Origin: Sphingobium naphthae
GTDB taxonomy: Bacteria > Pseudomonadota > Alphaproteobacteria > Sphingomonadales > Sphingomonadaceae
Direction of reading: 5' to 3'
DNA: 64,000 bases
NCBI RefSeq assembly: GCF_020782235.1
Contig: NZ_JAJGNO010000001.1
Coordinates: 248,001-312,000, forward strand
Position numbers and translations under genes: made by a program. Shown in pieces: positions 50,625 to 59,357 of this stretch (positions are counted from its first letter, which is position 1; every line of letters begins with the position of its first letter). A model generated the notes under the pieces. The model worked only from the letters and a program-made list of their open reading frames with translations, did no database searches and was not told where the DNA came from.

Positions 50625-52133
50625 TCAGTTGACCGGCGCGCGGCGGCGGTAGCTCAACGCCTCGGCAATGTGGACGCGGCTAACGCGCTCCGCGCCAGCG
50701 AGATCGGCGATCGTCCGCGCGACGCGCAGCACGCGGGTATAGCCGCGAGCGGACAATTTCATCGCGGCCGCAGCCTGCGCCAGCAATTGCCGGCCAGCCT
50801 CGTCGGGGCCGGCGACGGCTTCCAGCGCCTCCCCATCCACTTCGGCATTGGTGCGCGTGGGGGTGTCGGCATAGCGGGCGGTCTGCACCGCTCGCGCCGC
50901 CGCGACGCGCGCGGCGACTTCGGCCGACCCTTCCGCCGGGGGCGGCAGCACCAGGTCTGCGGCGGTCACCGCCTGCACCTCGACATGCAGGTCGATGCGG
51001 TCGAGCAGCGGACCCGACACCTTGGCCTGATAGTCCGCCGCGCAGCGCGGCGCGCGCGAGCAGGCCAGTGCCGGATCGCCCAGATGGCCGCAGCGGCATG
51101 GGTTCATCGCCGCGATCAGCTGCACCCGCGCGGGAAACGTCACATGCGCATTGGCGCGCGCCACCGTCACTTCGCCTGTTTCCAGCGGCTGGCGCAGCGA
51201 ATCGAGTACGGCGCGCTGAAACTCGGGCAGTTCGTCGAGGAAGAGCACCCCCAGATGCGCCATGCTGACTTCGCCCGGCCGGGCCTTCAACCCGCCGCCG
51301 ACCAGCGCCGCCATCGACGCGCTATGATGAGGAGCGCGGAAGGGACGCGCGCGGCTGATGCGCCCGCCCTCCAGCGTGCCGGCGACGCTCGCCACCATTG
51401 AGCTTTCCAGCGCCTCCGACGGGGTCATGTCGGGCAGGATGCCGGGCAGGCAGCTCGCCATCAGCGACTTGCCCGCGCCCGGCGGCCCCACCATCAGCAG
51501 ATTATGGCCGCCCGCCGCCGCGATCTCCAGCGCGCGCTTGGCGACTTCCTGCCCCTTCACCTGCTTGAGGTCGGCGCTGCGCACCGGCGCTTCGACCGCG
51601 CCGGGCTGCGGCGGCGACAGGGCGGACGCGCCCTTGAAATGGTTGAGCAGGCTCAGGAGATCGGGCGCGGCGACCACCTCCACCTGCCCCGCCCAGGCAG
51701 CTTCGGCGCCTTGCGCCGCGGGGCAGACCAGCCCCATTTCCTGCCCGCCGGCATGCAGCGCGGCGAGCAGCACGCCGGGCGAGGGCGCGGTGCGCCCGTC
51801 CAGCCCCAGTTCGCCCACGACGACATAGCCCGACAGCGTTTCGGCATCGATCACGCCCATGGCGCCCAGCAGCGTCAGCGCGATCGGCAGGTCGAAATGA
51901 GAGCCTTCCTTCGGCAGGTCGGCGGGCGAGAGATTGACGGTGATGCGCTTGGGCGGCAGCGACAGGCCGATCGCGGCAATGGCGTTGCGCACGCGCTCGC
52001 GGCTTTCGGCCACCGCCTTGTCGGGAAGGCCGACGAGGATGAAATTGGGCAGGCCCGGCACCAGCTGGCACTGCACCTCCACGGCGCGCGCCTCCAGCCC
52101 CAGATAGGCCACCGTCGAAACCGTTGCGACCAA
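50625..52133 (-). CDS. comM: ComM/YifB-family AAA+ protein (Mg-chelatase-like)
   Basis: The protein has 502 residues. N-terminal ChlI-like domain ('FILVGLPDKAVAESRERV'), Walker A 'GPPGAGKS', Walker B 'LFLDELPEF' and the C-terminal ChlI_C region ('LSARGYTRVLRVARTIADL') are present. ComM is a helicase that promotes branch migration in natural transformation; elsewhere its role is unclear. Confidence 0.92.
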   Translation of the reverse strand: MVATVSTVAYLGLEARAVEVQCQLVPGLPNFILVGLPDKAVAESRERVRNAIAAIGLSLPPKRITVNLSPADLPKEGSHFDLPIALTLLGAMGVIDAETLSGYVVVGELGLDGRTAPSPGVLLAALHAGGQEMGLVCPAAQGAEAAWAGQVEVVAAPDLLSLLNHFKGASALSPPQPGAVEAPVRSADLKQVKGQEVAKRALEIAAAGGHNLLMVGPPGAGKSLMASCLPGILPDMTPSEALESSMVASVAGTLEGGRISRARPFRAPHHSASMAALVGGGLKARPGEVSMAHLGVLFLDELPEFQRAVLDSLRQPLETGEVTVARANAHVTFPARVQLIAAMNPCRCGHLGDPALACSRAPRCAADYQAKVSGPLLDRIDLHVEVQAVTAADLVLPPPAEGSAEVAARVAAARAVQTARYADTPTRTNAEVDGEALEAVAGPDEAGRQLLAQAAAAMKLSARGYTRVLRVARTIADLAGAERVSRVHIAEALSYRRRAPVN

Positions 52134-52152
52134 TGATCCCCCTTATGGCCGT

Positions 52153-52827
52153 TCAGGCCGTGTCGTCCGTCCGCCCCTTGAACCCCTGCGCCACGACATA
52201 CCATTCGACGCTGCCCTTGCGGCTGGCCGGCGGCTTGGCATGCTTGATCGTGGTGAAATGTTTTTTCAGCACCGCCAGCAGTTCCGCATCCGTGCCGCCG
52301 GCAAAGACCTTGGCGACGAAGGTGCCGCCCTTGCGCAGATTTTCGACCGCGAACTGGGCCGCCGCCTCCACCAGCCCCATGGTGCGCAGATGGTCGGTCT
52401 GCGCATGGCCGACAGTATTGGCCGCCATATCCGAAATGACCAGGTCCGGCTCCTGCCCCAGCGCTTCGCGCAGCAGGTCGGGCGCCTTGTCGTCCATGAA
52501 GTCCATTTCGAACAGGGTGACGCCCGGAATCGGGTCGACCGGCAGCAGGTCGATCCCCACCACCGCCGCCTTGGGCGCCATCTTGCGCACCACCTGCGCC
52601 CAGCCGCCCGGCGCGACGCCCAGATCGACGACCGCGCGCGATCCCTTCACGAAATGGAATTTCTCGTCGAGTTCGATCAGCTTGAAGGCGGCGCGGCTGC
52701 GCCAGCCCTCGGCTTTCGCCTTCTTGACATAGGGATCGTTGAGATGCCGTTCGAGCCAGCGCACTGACTGGGCGGTGCGGCCCTTGGCGGTCTTGACCCG
52801 AACCTTGCCTGCGCCCGCCCCCCTCAC
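52153..52827 (-). CDS. rlmE: 23S rRNA 2'-O-ribose U2552 methyltransferase
   Basis: Start GTG 52827, with GGAGG six bases upstream, 224 residues. The RrmJ/FtsJ fold has SAM motif 'VVDLGVAPGGWAQV' and the catalytic K-D-K-E set: Lys in 'AAFKL', Asp in 'ISDMAAN', Lys in 'VAKVF' and Glu in 'VEWYVV'. The start overlaps the ppx stop. Confidence 0.95.
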   Translation of the reverse strand: MRGAGAGKVRVKTAKGRTAQSVRWLERHLNDPYVKKAKAEGWRSRAAFKLIELDEKFHFVKGSRAVVDLGVAPGGWAQVVRKMAPKAAVVGIDLLPVDPIPGVTLFEMDFMDDKAPDLLREALGQEPDLVISDMAANTVGHAQTDHLRTMGLVEAAAQFAVENLRKGGTFVAKVFAGGTDAELLAVLKKHFTTIKHAKPPASRKGSVEWYVVAQGFKGRTDDTA

Positions 52828-53942
52828 ATCACACCTCCGTCGCGGTCCATCAGGCCGCGCAATATTCCTTCGCGTATGCCGCGGTCGGCAACGCCCAGCC
52901 GCTGCGCCGGCCAGATGTCCAGGATCGATTCCAATATGGCGCAGCCCGCCACCACCAGGTCGGCGCGCTCGGTGCCGATGCAGGGCAGCTTCTGCCGCTC
53001 GGCCAGCGCCATGCCCGACAGTCGGTCGGAAATGGCGCGCATGGATTCGCACGGCACGATCAGCCCGTCGATCGCCTGCCGGTCATAGCGCGGCAGGTTG
53101 AGGTGCAGGCTGGCGAGCGTCGTCACCGTGCCCGATGTGCCGAGCAGGCGGATGCCCTGTGCATCGCGCGGCAGACGGCGGGCGAGCGGCAGGAAGGCTT
53201 CGGACACGCGCGCGCGCATCCGGCCATAGGCCGCGAGCCGCTCGGCCGGATCGTCATGGTCGAAGGCTTCGCTTTCGGTCAGCGACACGACGCCCCAGGG
53301 CGCGCTCACCCAGTCGACGATGCGCGGCGCGCCGTCGCCATGCGCATCGACCAGCACCAGTTCGGTCGAACCGCCGCCAATGTCGAAGATCAGCGCCGGT
53401 CCGTCGCCAGGCTCCAGCAGCGCATGGCAGCCCAGCACCGCCAGCCGCGCTTCTTCCTGCGCGCTGATGATGTCGAGCGCGATGCCGGTTTCGCGATAGA
53501 CGCGCTGGATGAATTCCGCGCCATTGGACGCGCGGCGGCAGGCTTCGGTCGCGACCGACCGGGCGAGCGTCACATGGCGGCGGCGCAGCTTGTCGGCGCA
53601 GACCGACAAGGCGGCGATGGCGCGGTCGATCGCGGCGTCGCTGATGCGGCCCGATGACGCCAACCCTTCGCCCAGCCGCACGATTCGCGAAAAGGCGTCG
53701 ACGACGATGAAGCCGTCGGCGGACGGCTTGGCGATCAGCAGGCGGCAATTATTGGTGCCAAGGTCGATGGCGGCATAGGATCGCCGATCACGCGCCCCGC
53801 TGGACGAAAGACCCCGCTGCTTCGCCGGGGGAGGAATGGCCGCAGCCTTGCTCCCATTGCCCGGGCCGGAACGGGCACGCTTGCCCGCATAACCGCCGGC
53901 CGGGCCGGAACTCTGCGGCGATGGGCGGCTTTGCTGCACCAT
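52824..53942 (-). CDS. ppx: Ppx/GppA-family exopolyphosphatase/pppGpp phosphohydrolase
   Basis: ATG 53942 gives about 372 residues; a further upstream ATG (54029) is less likely. A disordered basic N-terminus of about 50 residues precedes the ASKHA core: 'AIDLGTNNCRLLIA' and 'IFDIGGGSTELVLVD' are phosphate loops and 'LLGTSGTVTTLASLHL' is another conserved loop. Which of polyphosphate or pppGpp is its substrate cannot be told. Confidence 0.9.
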   Translation of the reverse strand: MVQQSRPSPQSSGPAGGYAGKRARSGPGNGSKAAAIPPPAKQRGLSSSGARDRRSYAAIDLGTNNCRLLIAKPSADGFIVVDAFSRIVRLGEGLASSGRISDAAIDRAIAALSVCADKLRRRHVTLARSVATEACRRASNGAEFIQRVYRETGIALDIISAQEEARLAVLGCHALLEPGDGPALIFDIGGGSTELVLVDAHGDGAPRIVDWVSAPWGVVSLTESEAFDHDDPAERLAAYGRMRARVSEAFLPLARRLPRDAQGIRLLGTSGTVTTLASLHLNLPRYDRQAIDGLIVPCESMRAISDRLSGMALAERQKLPCIGTERADLVVAGCAILESILDIWPAQRLGVADRGIREGILRGLMDRDGGVM

Positions 53943-54267
53943 GCCGTAACTCGCTTCTTCTGTATCGCCGATCCCGCGGCGGGACCGGAACTTGCCCTCA
54001 TGCTTAAGCGGATAGTGCGGGATACGCAAGGCGGCGGCGAAACACTGTAACGCAACGATAACGACCGGCCAAAGCCATGACGTTTCCAGTCGGGCCGAGG
54101 CTGAATCGGCGTCGGCGGAAGAAGCGCGACCAGATGCGCGACCCTCAGCCCAAGTCGAAATCGGGCGCCGTGACTAATTTACCGCAGTCGGCAACTTTCT
54201 TTCCAACTATAATTGTCTTCACCAATCCAGTTGGTTAGCCTCCCCCTCGGTCTATGGGGAGTTTATC
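53943..54267. other. Intergenic region upstream of the autotransporter
   Basis: About 325 bases with no convincing gene. TATAAT at 54208-54213 is a consensus -10 on the plus strand but has only a weak -35 near 54185-54190. A short repeat of CCAAC/GTTGG flanks it (54203-54234). Confidence 0.45.
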
Positions 54268-57200
54268 ATGCACATTCGTAAGAATGGGGCGGAGATGCTG
54301 GCGCGCGCCGGTCGTTCCAGCCTCCTTGCCTCCGTCGCTGCCGCTGCTCTGAGCATCGCGCCAGCCGCCCAGGCGGTCGTCCCGACCGACGACAAGAGCC
54401 CAACCGACATCATCGACGGCAGCGACGTGAACGGCGTCGGCATCATGTATCGCGACGACGGCTTCGTCTGCACCGGCACGCTGATCAATCCGCGCACCGT
54501 GATCTTCGCCGCCCATTGCGTGAACGACATGACGTCGGCCGACTATAGCACCGTCAATGGCGGCGTTCCGGTGGCCTTCGCGTTCCAGAACGACGCCCGG
54601 CCAGGCCTGATCGACTGGATTTCGAACGGCTACCGCACCAACACGTCGCTCAGCGTCTATAATGTCAACAACATCGCCTATCATCCCGACTCGCTCGATC
54701 CGCCGGCGCTCAGCTTCCTTTATGGCGACGTCGCCATGGCGACGCTCGACACGCCGGCCGCAGACGTGCCGACCTGGACGATGCTCTTTTCCGCCCTGCC
54801 CGCGCCCGACGCGATCAGCGAGACGAGCGGCACCGGCTATCATGTCACCGTCACCGGCTATGGCCGCAGCGGCAGCGGCACCACGGGCAGCAGCTACGGC
54901 ATCGATTTCCGCCGCAAGACGGCCGAGAATTTCCTCGGCATGCTGGGCTCGCTCGACGATATCGACAGCTTCCTGTTCGGCGCGCCGGGCGGCTATACGC
55001 AAAATCTCTACCAGACCGACTTCGACGATCCGGAGCGCGAAAATCCTTACGACTTCAACGCGTTCAAGGACGACGCCCTGCCCAATGAAGGCAATACCGC
55101 GGGCGGCGATTCGGGCGGACCGCTGATCCTGGACCAGACGTTCGACGAAAAGACGATCCTGGGCGTGCTGTCGGGCGGCAGCCGCTATTTCCTCGACCAG
55201 CCGCAAAGCTCCTATGGCGGCACGTCCTTCTACCAGCCGCTCTACCTGTTCTGGGACTGGATCGCGCAGAACAACCCCTATCGCTATGCCACGGCCAAGG
55301 CCGGCGACGGCAAGTGGAGCGACCCCGATCACTGGGTGACGGCGCTCGACCCCAATTATCGCATCATCGACAGCAATGGCGCGCTGGTGAACGGCGTTCC
55401 GACCTCGCCGGGCGCGGGCGCATTCGGCGCGGACGATGCGCAGAAATTCGGTCAGCTCTGCTACCAGCCGACCGACGGTTCGGACAATGTCTGCTATGAT
55501 GTCGGCACCAACACGACGATCGTGAACGGCGAGCCGGTGACCGACGATGCCGAGGTCGCCGCCGGCGCCACGGGCGGCGCGACCGTCACCAACAACAAGG
55601 GCAAGGTGGAGATCGCCGAGCGCAGCCCGACCGCCGCAAGCGCGTCGCTGGATGCGAGCGCCGAGCCGCAGGCGGAAGGCGACGTCACCGCAACCGCGCT
55701 TCCCGACGCGACGCTGGCCAACGGCCTGCCCGGCGCCAGCAGCTTCGTCCCCGATAACATCGATCCGGTGGCGTCGCAGGACATTGTCGGCCGCTATTAT
55801 GACGTGACGCTGAGCGCTGCCGGCACTACCACGCTCGACACCGACGCCACGGTCGACCGCTTCACCATTTCCGGCACCGAAGCGGCGCTCGACATCACCA
55901 GCGAAGGATCGCTAACCAGCGAGATGGATGTCGCGCATCTGGCCGGCATGGTGAATGTCGACGGCACGCTGGAGAGCCAGGGCGATTATTTCCTGCTGTC
56001 CGGCCTTCTGTCGGGCGGCGGCACGGTGCGCGCGCCCTACCTCACCAACGTCATGGGCACGATCGCGCCGGGCGGCGTCGGCACGGTGGGCACGCTCTCG
56101 ATCGAAGGCAACGCCATCCTGACGTCGGGCAGCACGCTGCATGTGGACCTCGGCGCCAATGGCGCGTCGGACGTGCTGGCGGTCACCACCAGCGAAGCGG
56201 GTGACGACGGCGTCGCCTCTGTCGGCGGCCGGGTGGTGTTCGGCGCGGCGAGCGGCGCGCGGCCGCGCTTTGGCGACAGCTACACCTTCGTCACGGCGGA
56301 GGGCGGCGTCGAAGGCAGCTTCACCGAGCCCGCGCAGCTGTCGGCGATCCTGAAGCCGGTGCTGAGCTACAGCGACAATGCCGTCGCCATGCGCATCGAC
56401 GCGGGCCTCTATGCCGATGTCGTCAACGGCGCGTCGGTCACGCAGACCAGCTTCGCCCAGCTGCTCGACCAGAACCGGTCGCTCTACGCCAATTACGCCA
56501 ATCTCTATGGCGAGGCGGACCTGCTGAGCGTCGAGGGCATCCAGGCGTCGCTGGAGGCGATGGCGCCGCGCACCGAAGCGCTCAAGACGTCGATGAGCGA
56601 AGTGCTCAACGACAATATGGCGCGCTTCTACCGTGACCGGCTGACCAAGCTGGATGGCGGGGCGATGGGCGGCACGCTCACCATGACCGGCCAGCCGATC
56701 CAGCTGGCGGCGGCCAGCCTCAACAATATGGACCTGGGGATGGACCAGGGCGGTGGCGGCGACAGCGTGACGCGCGAAGGCGTGCTGCCCGACGATATGA
56801 GCGCGTTCCTGGCGGGCGGCTATATCGACGGCAAGGCACAGCCGATGCGTTCGATCATGCCGATGGGCCGCGACAAGTTCGACGGCTGGTATGTCGCGCT
56901 GGGCGTCGAAAAGGCCTTTAGCGAGACCGGCGTGGTCGGCCTGTCGGCCTCCTTCAGCGAGGTCAAGGGCAACACCGCCGCCAGCGACTGGGGCCGGGCG
57001 CGCCTCTATCAGGGCACGGTCTATGGCGCGTTCGACCTGGGCGGGCTGAAGCTGGACGCGGTCGGCAGCGCGGGCACGATGGCGACACGCTCGCGCCGCG
57101 CCTTCGCGGTCGGCGCGACGCCCTACACCCTCTATGGCAGCGACCAGGAACTGGCGCTGTCGGGTGAGATCGGCCTCAGCAAGGCGCTGGGCGACGACGG

Positions 57201-57615
57201 CTTCAGCATCGTGCCGCGCGCGGCGCTGCGCGGCGCCTATATCAGCTCGGGCAATCTGGCCGAATATGGCGGCGACGCGGCGCTGGTCATCCATCGCCAC
57301 GCGATCCAGAGCGCGCAGGGCCGCCTGGGCGCCACCGTCAAGGCGGACCGGGGCGGCTTCCGCCCCTATCTGACCGCCAATTATGTCCATGAATTCCGCG
57401 ACCAGCCCGCCTTCCTCCAGGCGAACCTGATCGGCGGCACCGGCCCGCTGGCGCCCTTTGCGCTCGGCGGCCAGGACAAGAATTGGGCGGAGATCGGCGG
57501 CGGCCTGACGGTCACCACCGGCAATGTCGACATCAGCCTGTCGGCGGACACCACCGCCTGGCGCAGCGACGTCGAATATCAAAGCTATCGCGCAAGCCTG
57601 AAATTCCGCTTCTGA
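54268..57615 (+). CDS. Serine-protease autotransporter
   Basis: The protein has 1115 residues. The long signal peptide ends 'APAAQA' (residue 36). A trypsin-like domain follows, with catalytic His83 in 'FAAHC', Asp154 in 'YGDVAMATL' and Ser282 in 'AGGDSGGPL'; Cys68 and Cys84 match the usual His-loop disulfide. Residues about 490-750 look like a beta-helix passenger with autotransporter-type repeats. The last ~280 residues are the beta-barrel, ending in Phe ('ASLKFRF'). It should be displayed on or released from the cell surface. Confidence 0.92.
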   Translation: MHIRKNGAEMLARAGRSSLLASVAAAALSIAPAAQAVVPTDDKSPTDIIDGSDVNGVGIMYRDDGFVCTGTLINPRTVIFAAHCVNDMTSADYSTVNGGVPVAFAFQNDARPGLIDWISNGYRTNTSLSVYNVNNIAYHPDSLDPPALSFLYGDVAMATLDTPAADVPTWTMLFSALPAPDAISETSGTGYHVTVTGYGRSGSGTTGSSYGIDFRRKTAENFLGMLGSLDDIDSFLFGAPGGYTQNLYQTDFDDPERENPYDFNAFKDDALPNEGNTAGGDSGGPLILDQTFDEKTILGVLSGGSRYFLDQPQSSYGGTSFYQPLYLFWDWIAQNNPYRYATAKAGDGKWSDPDHWVTALDPNYRIIDSNGALVNGVPTSPGAGAFGADDAQKFGQLCYQPTDGSDNVCYDVGTNTTIVNGEPVTDDAEVAAGATGGATVTNNKGKVEIAERSPTAASASLDASAEPQAEGDVTATALPDATLANGLPGASSFVPDNIDPVASQDIVGRYYDVTLSAAGTTTLDTDATVDRFTISGTEAALDITSEGSLTSEMDVAHLAGMVNVDGTLESQGDYFLLSGLLSGGGTVRAPYLTNVMGTIAPGGVGTVGTLSIEGNAILTSGSTLHVDLGANGASDVLAVTTSEAGDDGVASVGGRVVFGAASGARPRFGDSYTFVTAEGGVEGSFTEPAQLSAILKPVLSYSDNAVAMRIDAGLYADVVNGASVTQTSFAQLLDQNRSLYANYANLYGEADLLSVEGIQASLEAMAPRTEALKTSMSEVLNDNMARFYRDRLTKLDGGAMGGTLTMTGQPIQLAAASLNNMDLGMDQGGGGDSVTREGVLPDDMSAFLAGGYIDGKAQPMRSIMPMGRDKFDGWYVALGVEKAFSETGVVGLSASFSEVKGNTAASDWGRARLYQGTVYGAFDLGGLKLDAVGSAGTMATRSRRAFAVGATPYTLYGSDQELALSGEIGLSKALGDDGFSIVPRAALRGAYISSGNLAEYGGDAALVIHRHAIQSAQGRLGATVKADRGGFRPYLTANYVHEFRDQPAFLQANLIGGTGPLAPFALGGQDKNWAEIGGGLTVTTGNVDISLSADTTAWRSDVEYQSYRASLKFRF

Positions 57616-57636
57616 TCAGCGGCAAGGCAGGAAGAA

Positions 57637-57670
57637 GGGCCGTTCCCCAGCGGGAGCGGCCCTTTTTTTT
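57637..57670 (+). terminator. Strong intrinsic terminator of the autotransporter gene
   Basis: An 11-bp stem with one G-T pair (GGGCCGTTCCC / GGGAGCGGCCC, 4-base loop) is followed directly by eight T residues. Confidence 0.95.
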
Positions 57671-57961
57671 GCCGGTGACCTGGGGTGGAAAAGCGCGGTT
57701 GAAGCTGGGCGCTGGATGGCAGCTCAGTCTTGTTTGCGGCGATCAGGTTAACTCTGCCAGAACGTCGAAGAGCTTATTCCGTCCAACCTGGTCGCTGGCG
57801 TGCATTTTCCCCTGGCAGGAGTGGTGTTGCGCGCGGAGCATAGGCCGGCGGGGTCCGGCGACACCCTTCCGTCTGGCCTTTGGCCAGCCACCTCCCCCTC
57901 AGGGGGAGGATGCGGTTGCGCTGGGAGCGCCGTTAGCCGCTGGGTAATCGCCGCGCCAGCA
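57671..57961. other. Intergenic region with a palindrome
   Basis: No gene is evident. A CCTCCCCCT/AGGGGGAGG palindrome lies at 57891-57909, similar in style to those at 28826 and 29035 but not identical. GGCC-TTT-GGCC precedes it. Confidence 0.6.
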
Positions 57962-58354
57962 TCACAGCGGCAGCAGCGCCGCGACGATCCAGCGTTCCTC
58001 GGCGCGCAGCACGCCCCAGGCGCGGGCGGCGGCGCGGCTGTCCATCGCCTCGACGCCGATGCCCCGCTCCTCCAGCGCGCGCACCATCGCGCGCGGCGGC
58101 TGGCGCAGCCCTGCGCCGGTGCCCAGCAGCAGGAATTCGGGCGCCGGATCGAGGTCCAGCAAGTCGCCAAAGGCCGCTTGCGTCAGCGCATCGGCCGCCG
58201 GCGCGTCGCTCCAGGCCATCGCCCGCACCGGGCTCAGCAACAGGCCGCCCGGGAAGACATCGTCGCGGACGCGAAAGCCGCGCCCCTGGAAGCCGGTGAC
58301 GATCGGCCCCTGGCCGCTGTCGTCGCGGCGCAGCTTGATGCCCGAATCGGTCAG
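57962..58354 (-). CDS. Mth938-like domain protein, probable CTG start
   Basis: About 130 residues. Family-like blocks: 'IKLRRDDSGQGPIVTGFQGRG', 'PEFLLLGTGAG' and 'GVEAMDSRAAARAWGVL'. In alphaproteobacteria this gene usually follows secF, as here. No ATG, GTG or TTG exists between the secF stop and the conserved start; CTG 58354 overlaps the secF TGA as CTGA. The function is unknown; members relate to NDUFAF3, a complex I assembly factor. Confidence 0.8.
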   Translation of the reverse strand: MTDSGIKLRRDDSGQGPIVTGFQGRGFRVRDDVFPGGLLLSPVRAMAWSDAPAADALTQAAFGDLLDLDPAPEFLLLGTGAGLRQPPRAMVRALEERGIGVEAMDSRAAARAWGVLRAEERWIVAALLPL

Positions 58355-59337
58355 GGTCGCGCCCCGTCGTCGCGCGGCCCGACGCGCTCGGCCTGGGCGG
58401 CGAGGCCCGCCTTCGCAGCTTTCTTCTCCGACGCCTGCGGCGTGAGGCCCAGCGAAATCAACAGCGAAGACGACACGTAGATGGAAGAATAGGTGCCCAC
58501 GATCACGCCCAGCATCATCGCCGCGGTGAAGCCGCGCAGCACATGGCCGCCGAACAGCAGCAGCGAACCCAGCGCCAGCAGGATGGTCAGCGACGTCATC
58601 ACCGTGCGCGGCAGCGTTTCGTTGACCGACAGGTCGATGAGCGCCTTCATGTCCATCTTGCGATATTTGCGCATATTTTCGCGGATGCGGTCGTCGATCA
58701 CCATCTTGTCGTTGATCGAATAGCCCACGATCGTCAGCACGGCCGCAACGATGTTGAGGTCGAATTCCAGCTGCGTGATGGCGAAGAAGCCCAGCGTCAT
58801 CAGCACGTCGTGCATGATCGCGACGAAGGTCGAGACGCCGAACTGCCATTCGTAGCGCAGCCAGGAAAAGATCGCGATGCCGACCACGGCCAGCACCACC
58901 GCAAGGATGCCGTTCTGGATCAGCTCGCCCGACACCTTGCCCGACACCGTGTCGTAGCGGGAGAAGGTGACGCCGGGGAACTGCGCCGTCATCGCATTGC
59001 GGGTCTTTTCGACCACGGCGTTGGCCGCCCCCGCGCCGCCCTGTTCGGGAAGCGGCAGGCGGATCTGCACCGTCTTGGGATCGCCGAACTGCTGGAGCGA
59101 GCTTTCGCCCACGCCCAGGCGTCCGATCGTCGCGCGCACCCTGTCGGTTTCCACCGCCTGCGGGAATTTCGCTTCGATCATCAGGCCGCCGACGAAGTCG
59201 ACGCCCAGGTTCAGGCCCTTATAGGCGGTTGCGCCGATCGCCAGCACCGTCAGCAGCGCGGTGAGCGCGAACGCCCATTTCCGGATCGCGACGAAGCCGA
59301 TATTGGTGTTGTCGGGGACAAGCTTGAGCAGTTTCAT
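58351..59337 (-). CDS. secF: Protein translocase subunit SecF
   Basis: ATG 59337 ('MKLLKLVPDNTNIGF'), 328 residues and six membrane helices. 'GVDFVGGLMIEAKF' and 'YSINDKMVIDDRIRENMRKY' are SecF signatures. It pulls translocated proteins using the proton gradient, with SecD. Confidence 0.97.
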   Translation of the reverse strand: MKLLKLVPDNTNIGFVAIRKWAFALTALLTVLAIGATAYKGLNLGVDFVGGLMIEAKFPQAVETDRVRATIGRLGVGESSLQQFGDPKTVQIRLPLPEQGGAGAANAVVEKTRNAMTAQFPGVTFSRYDTVSGKVSGELIQNGILAVVLAVVGIAIFSWLRYEWQFGVSTFVAIMHDVLMTLGFFAITQLEFDLNIVAAVLTIVGYSINDKMVIDDRIRENMRKYRKMDMKALIDLSVNETLPRTVMTSLTILLALGSLLLFGGHVLRGFTAAMMLGVIVGTYSSIYVSSSLLISLGLTPQASEKKAAKAGLAAQAERVGPRDDGARP

Positions 59338-59357
59338 GGTTGGTCTCTCCCGCCCCG

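Noticed and set aside
54235..57582. Long minus-strand frames opposite the autotransporter
   Set aside because: The plus-strand protein has a signal peptide, triad and barrel; the opposite frames are Arg/Ala/Asp-rich shadows.
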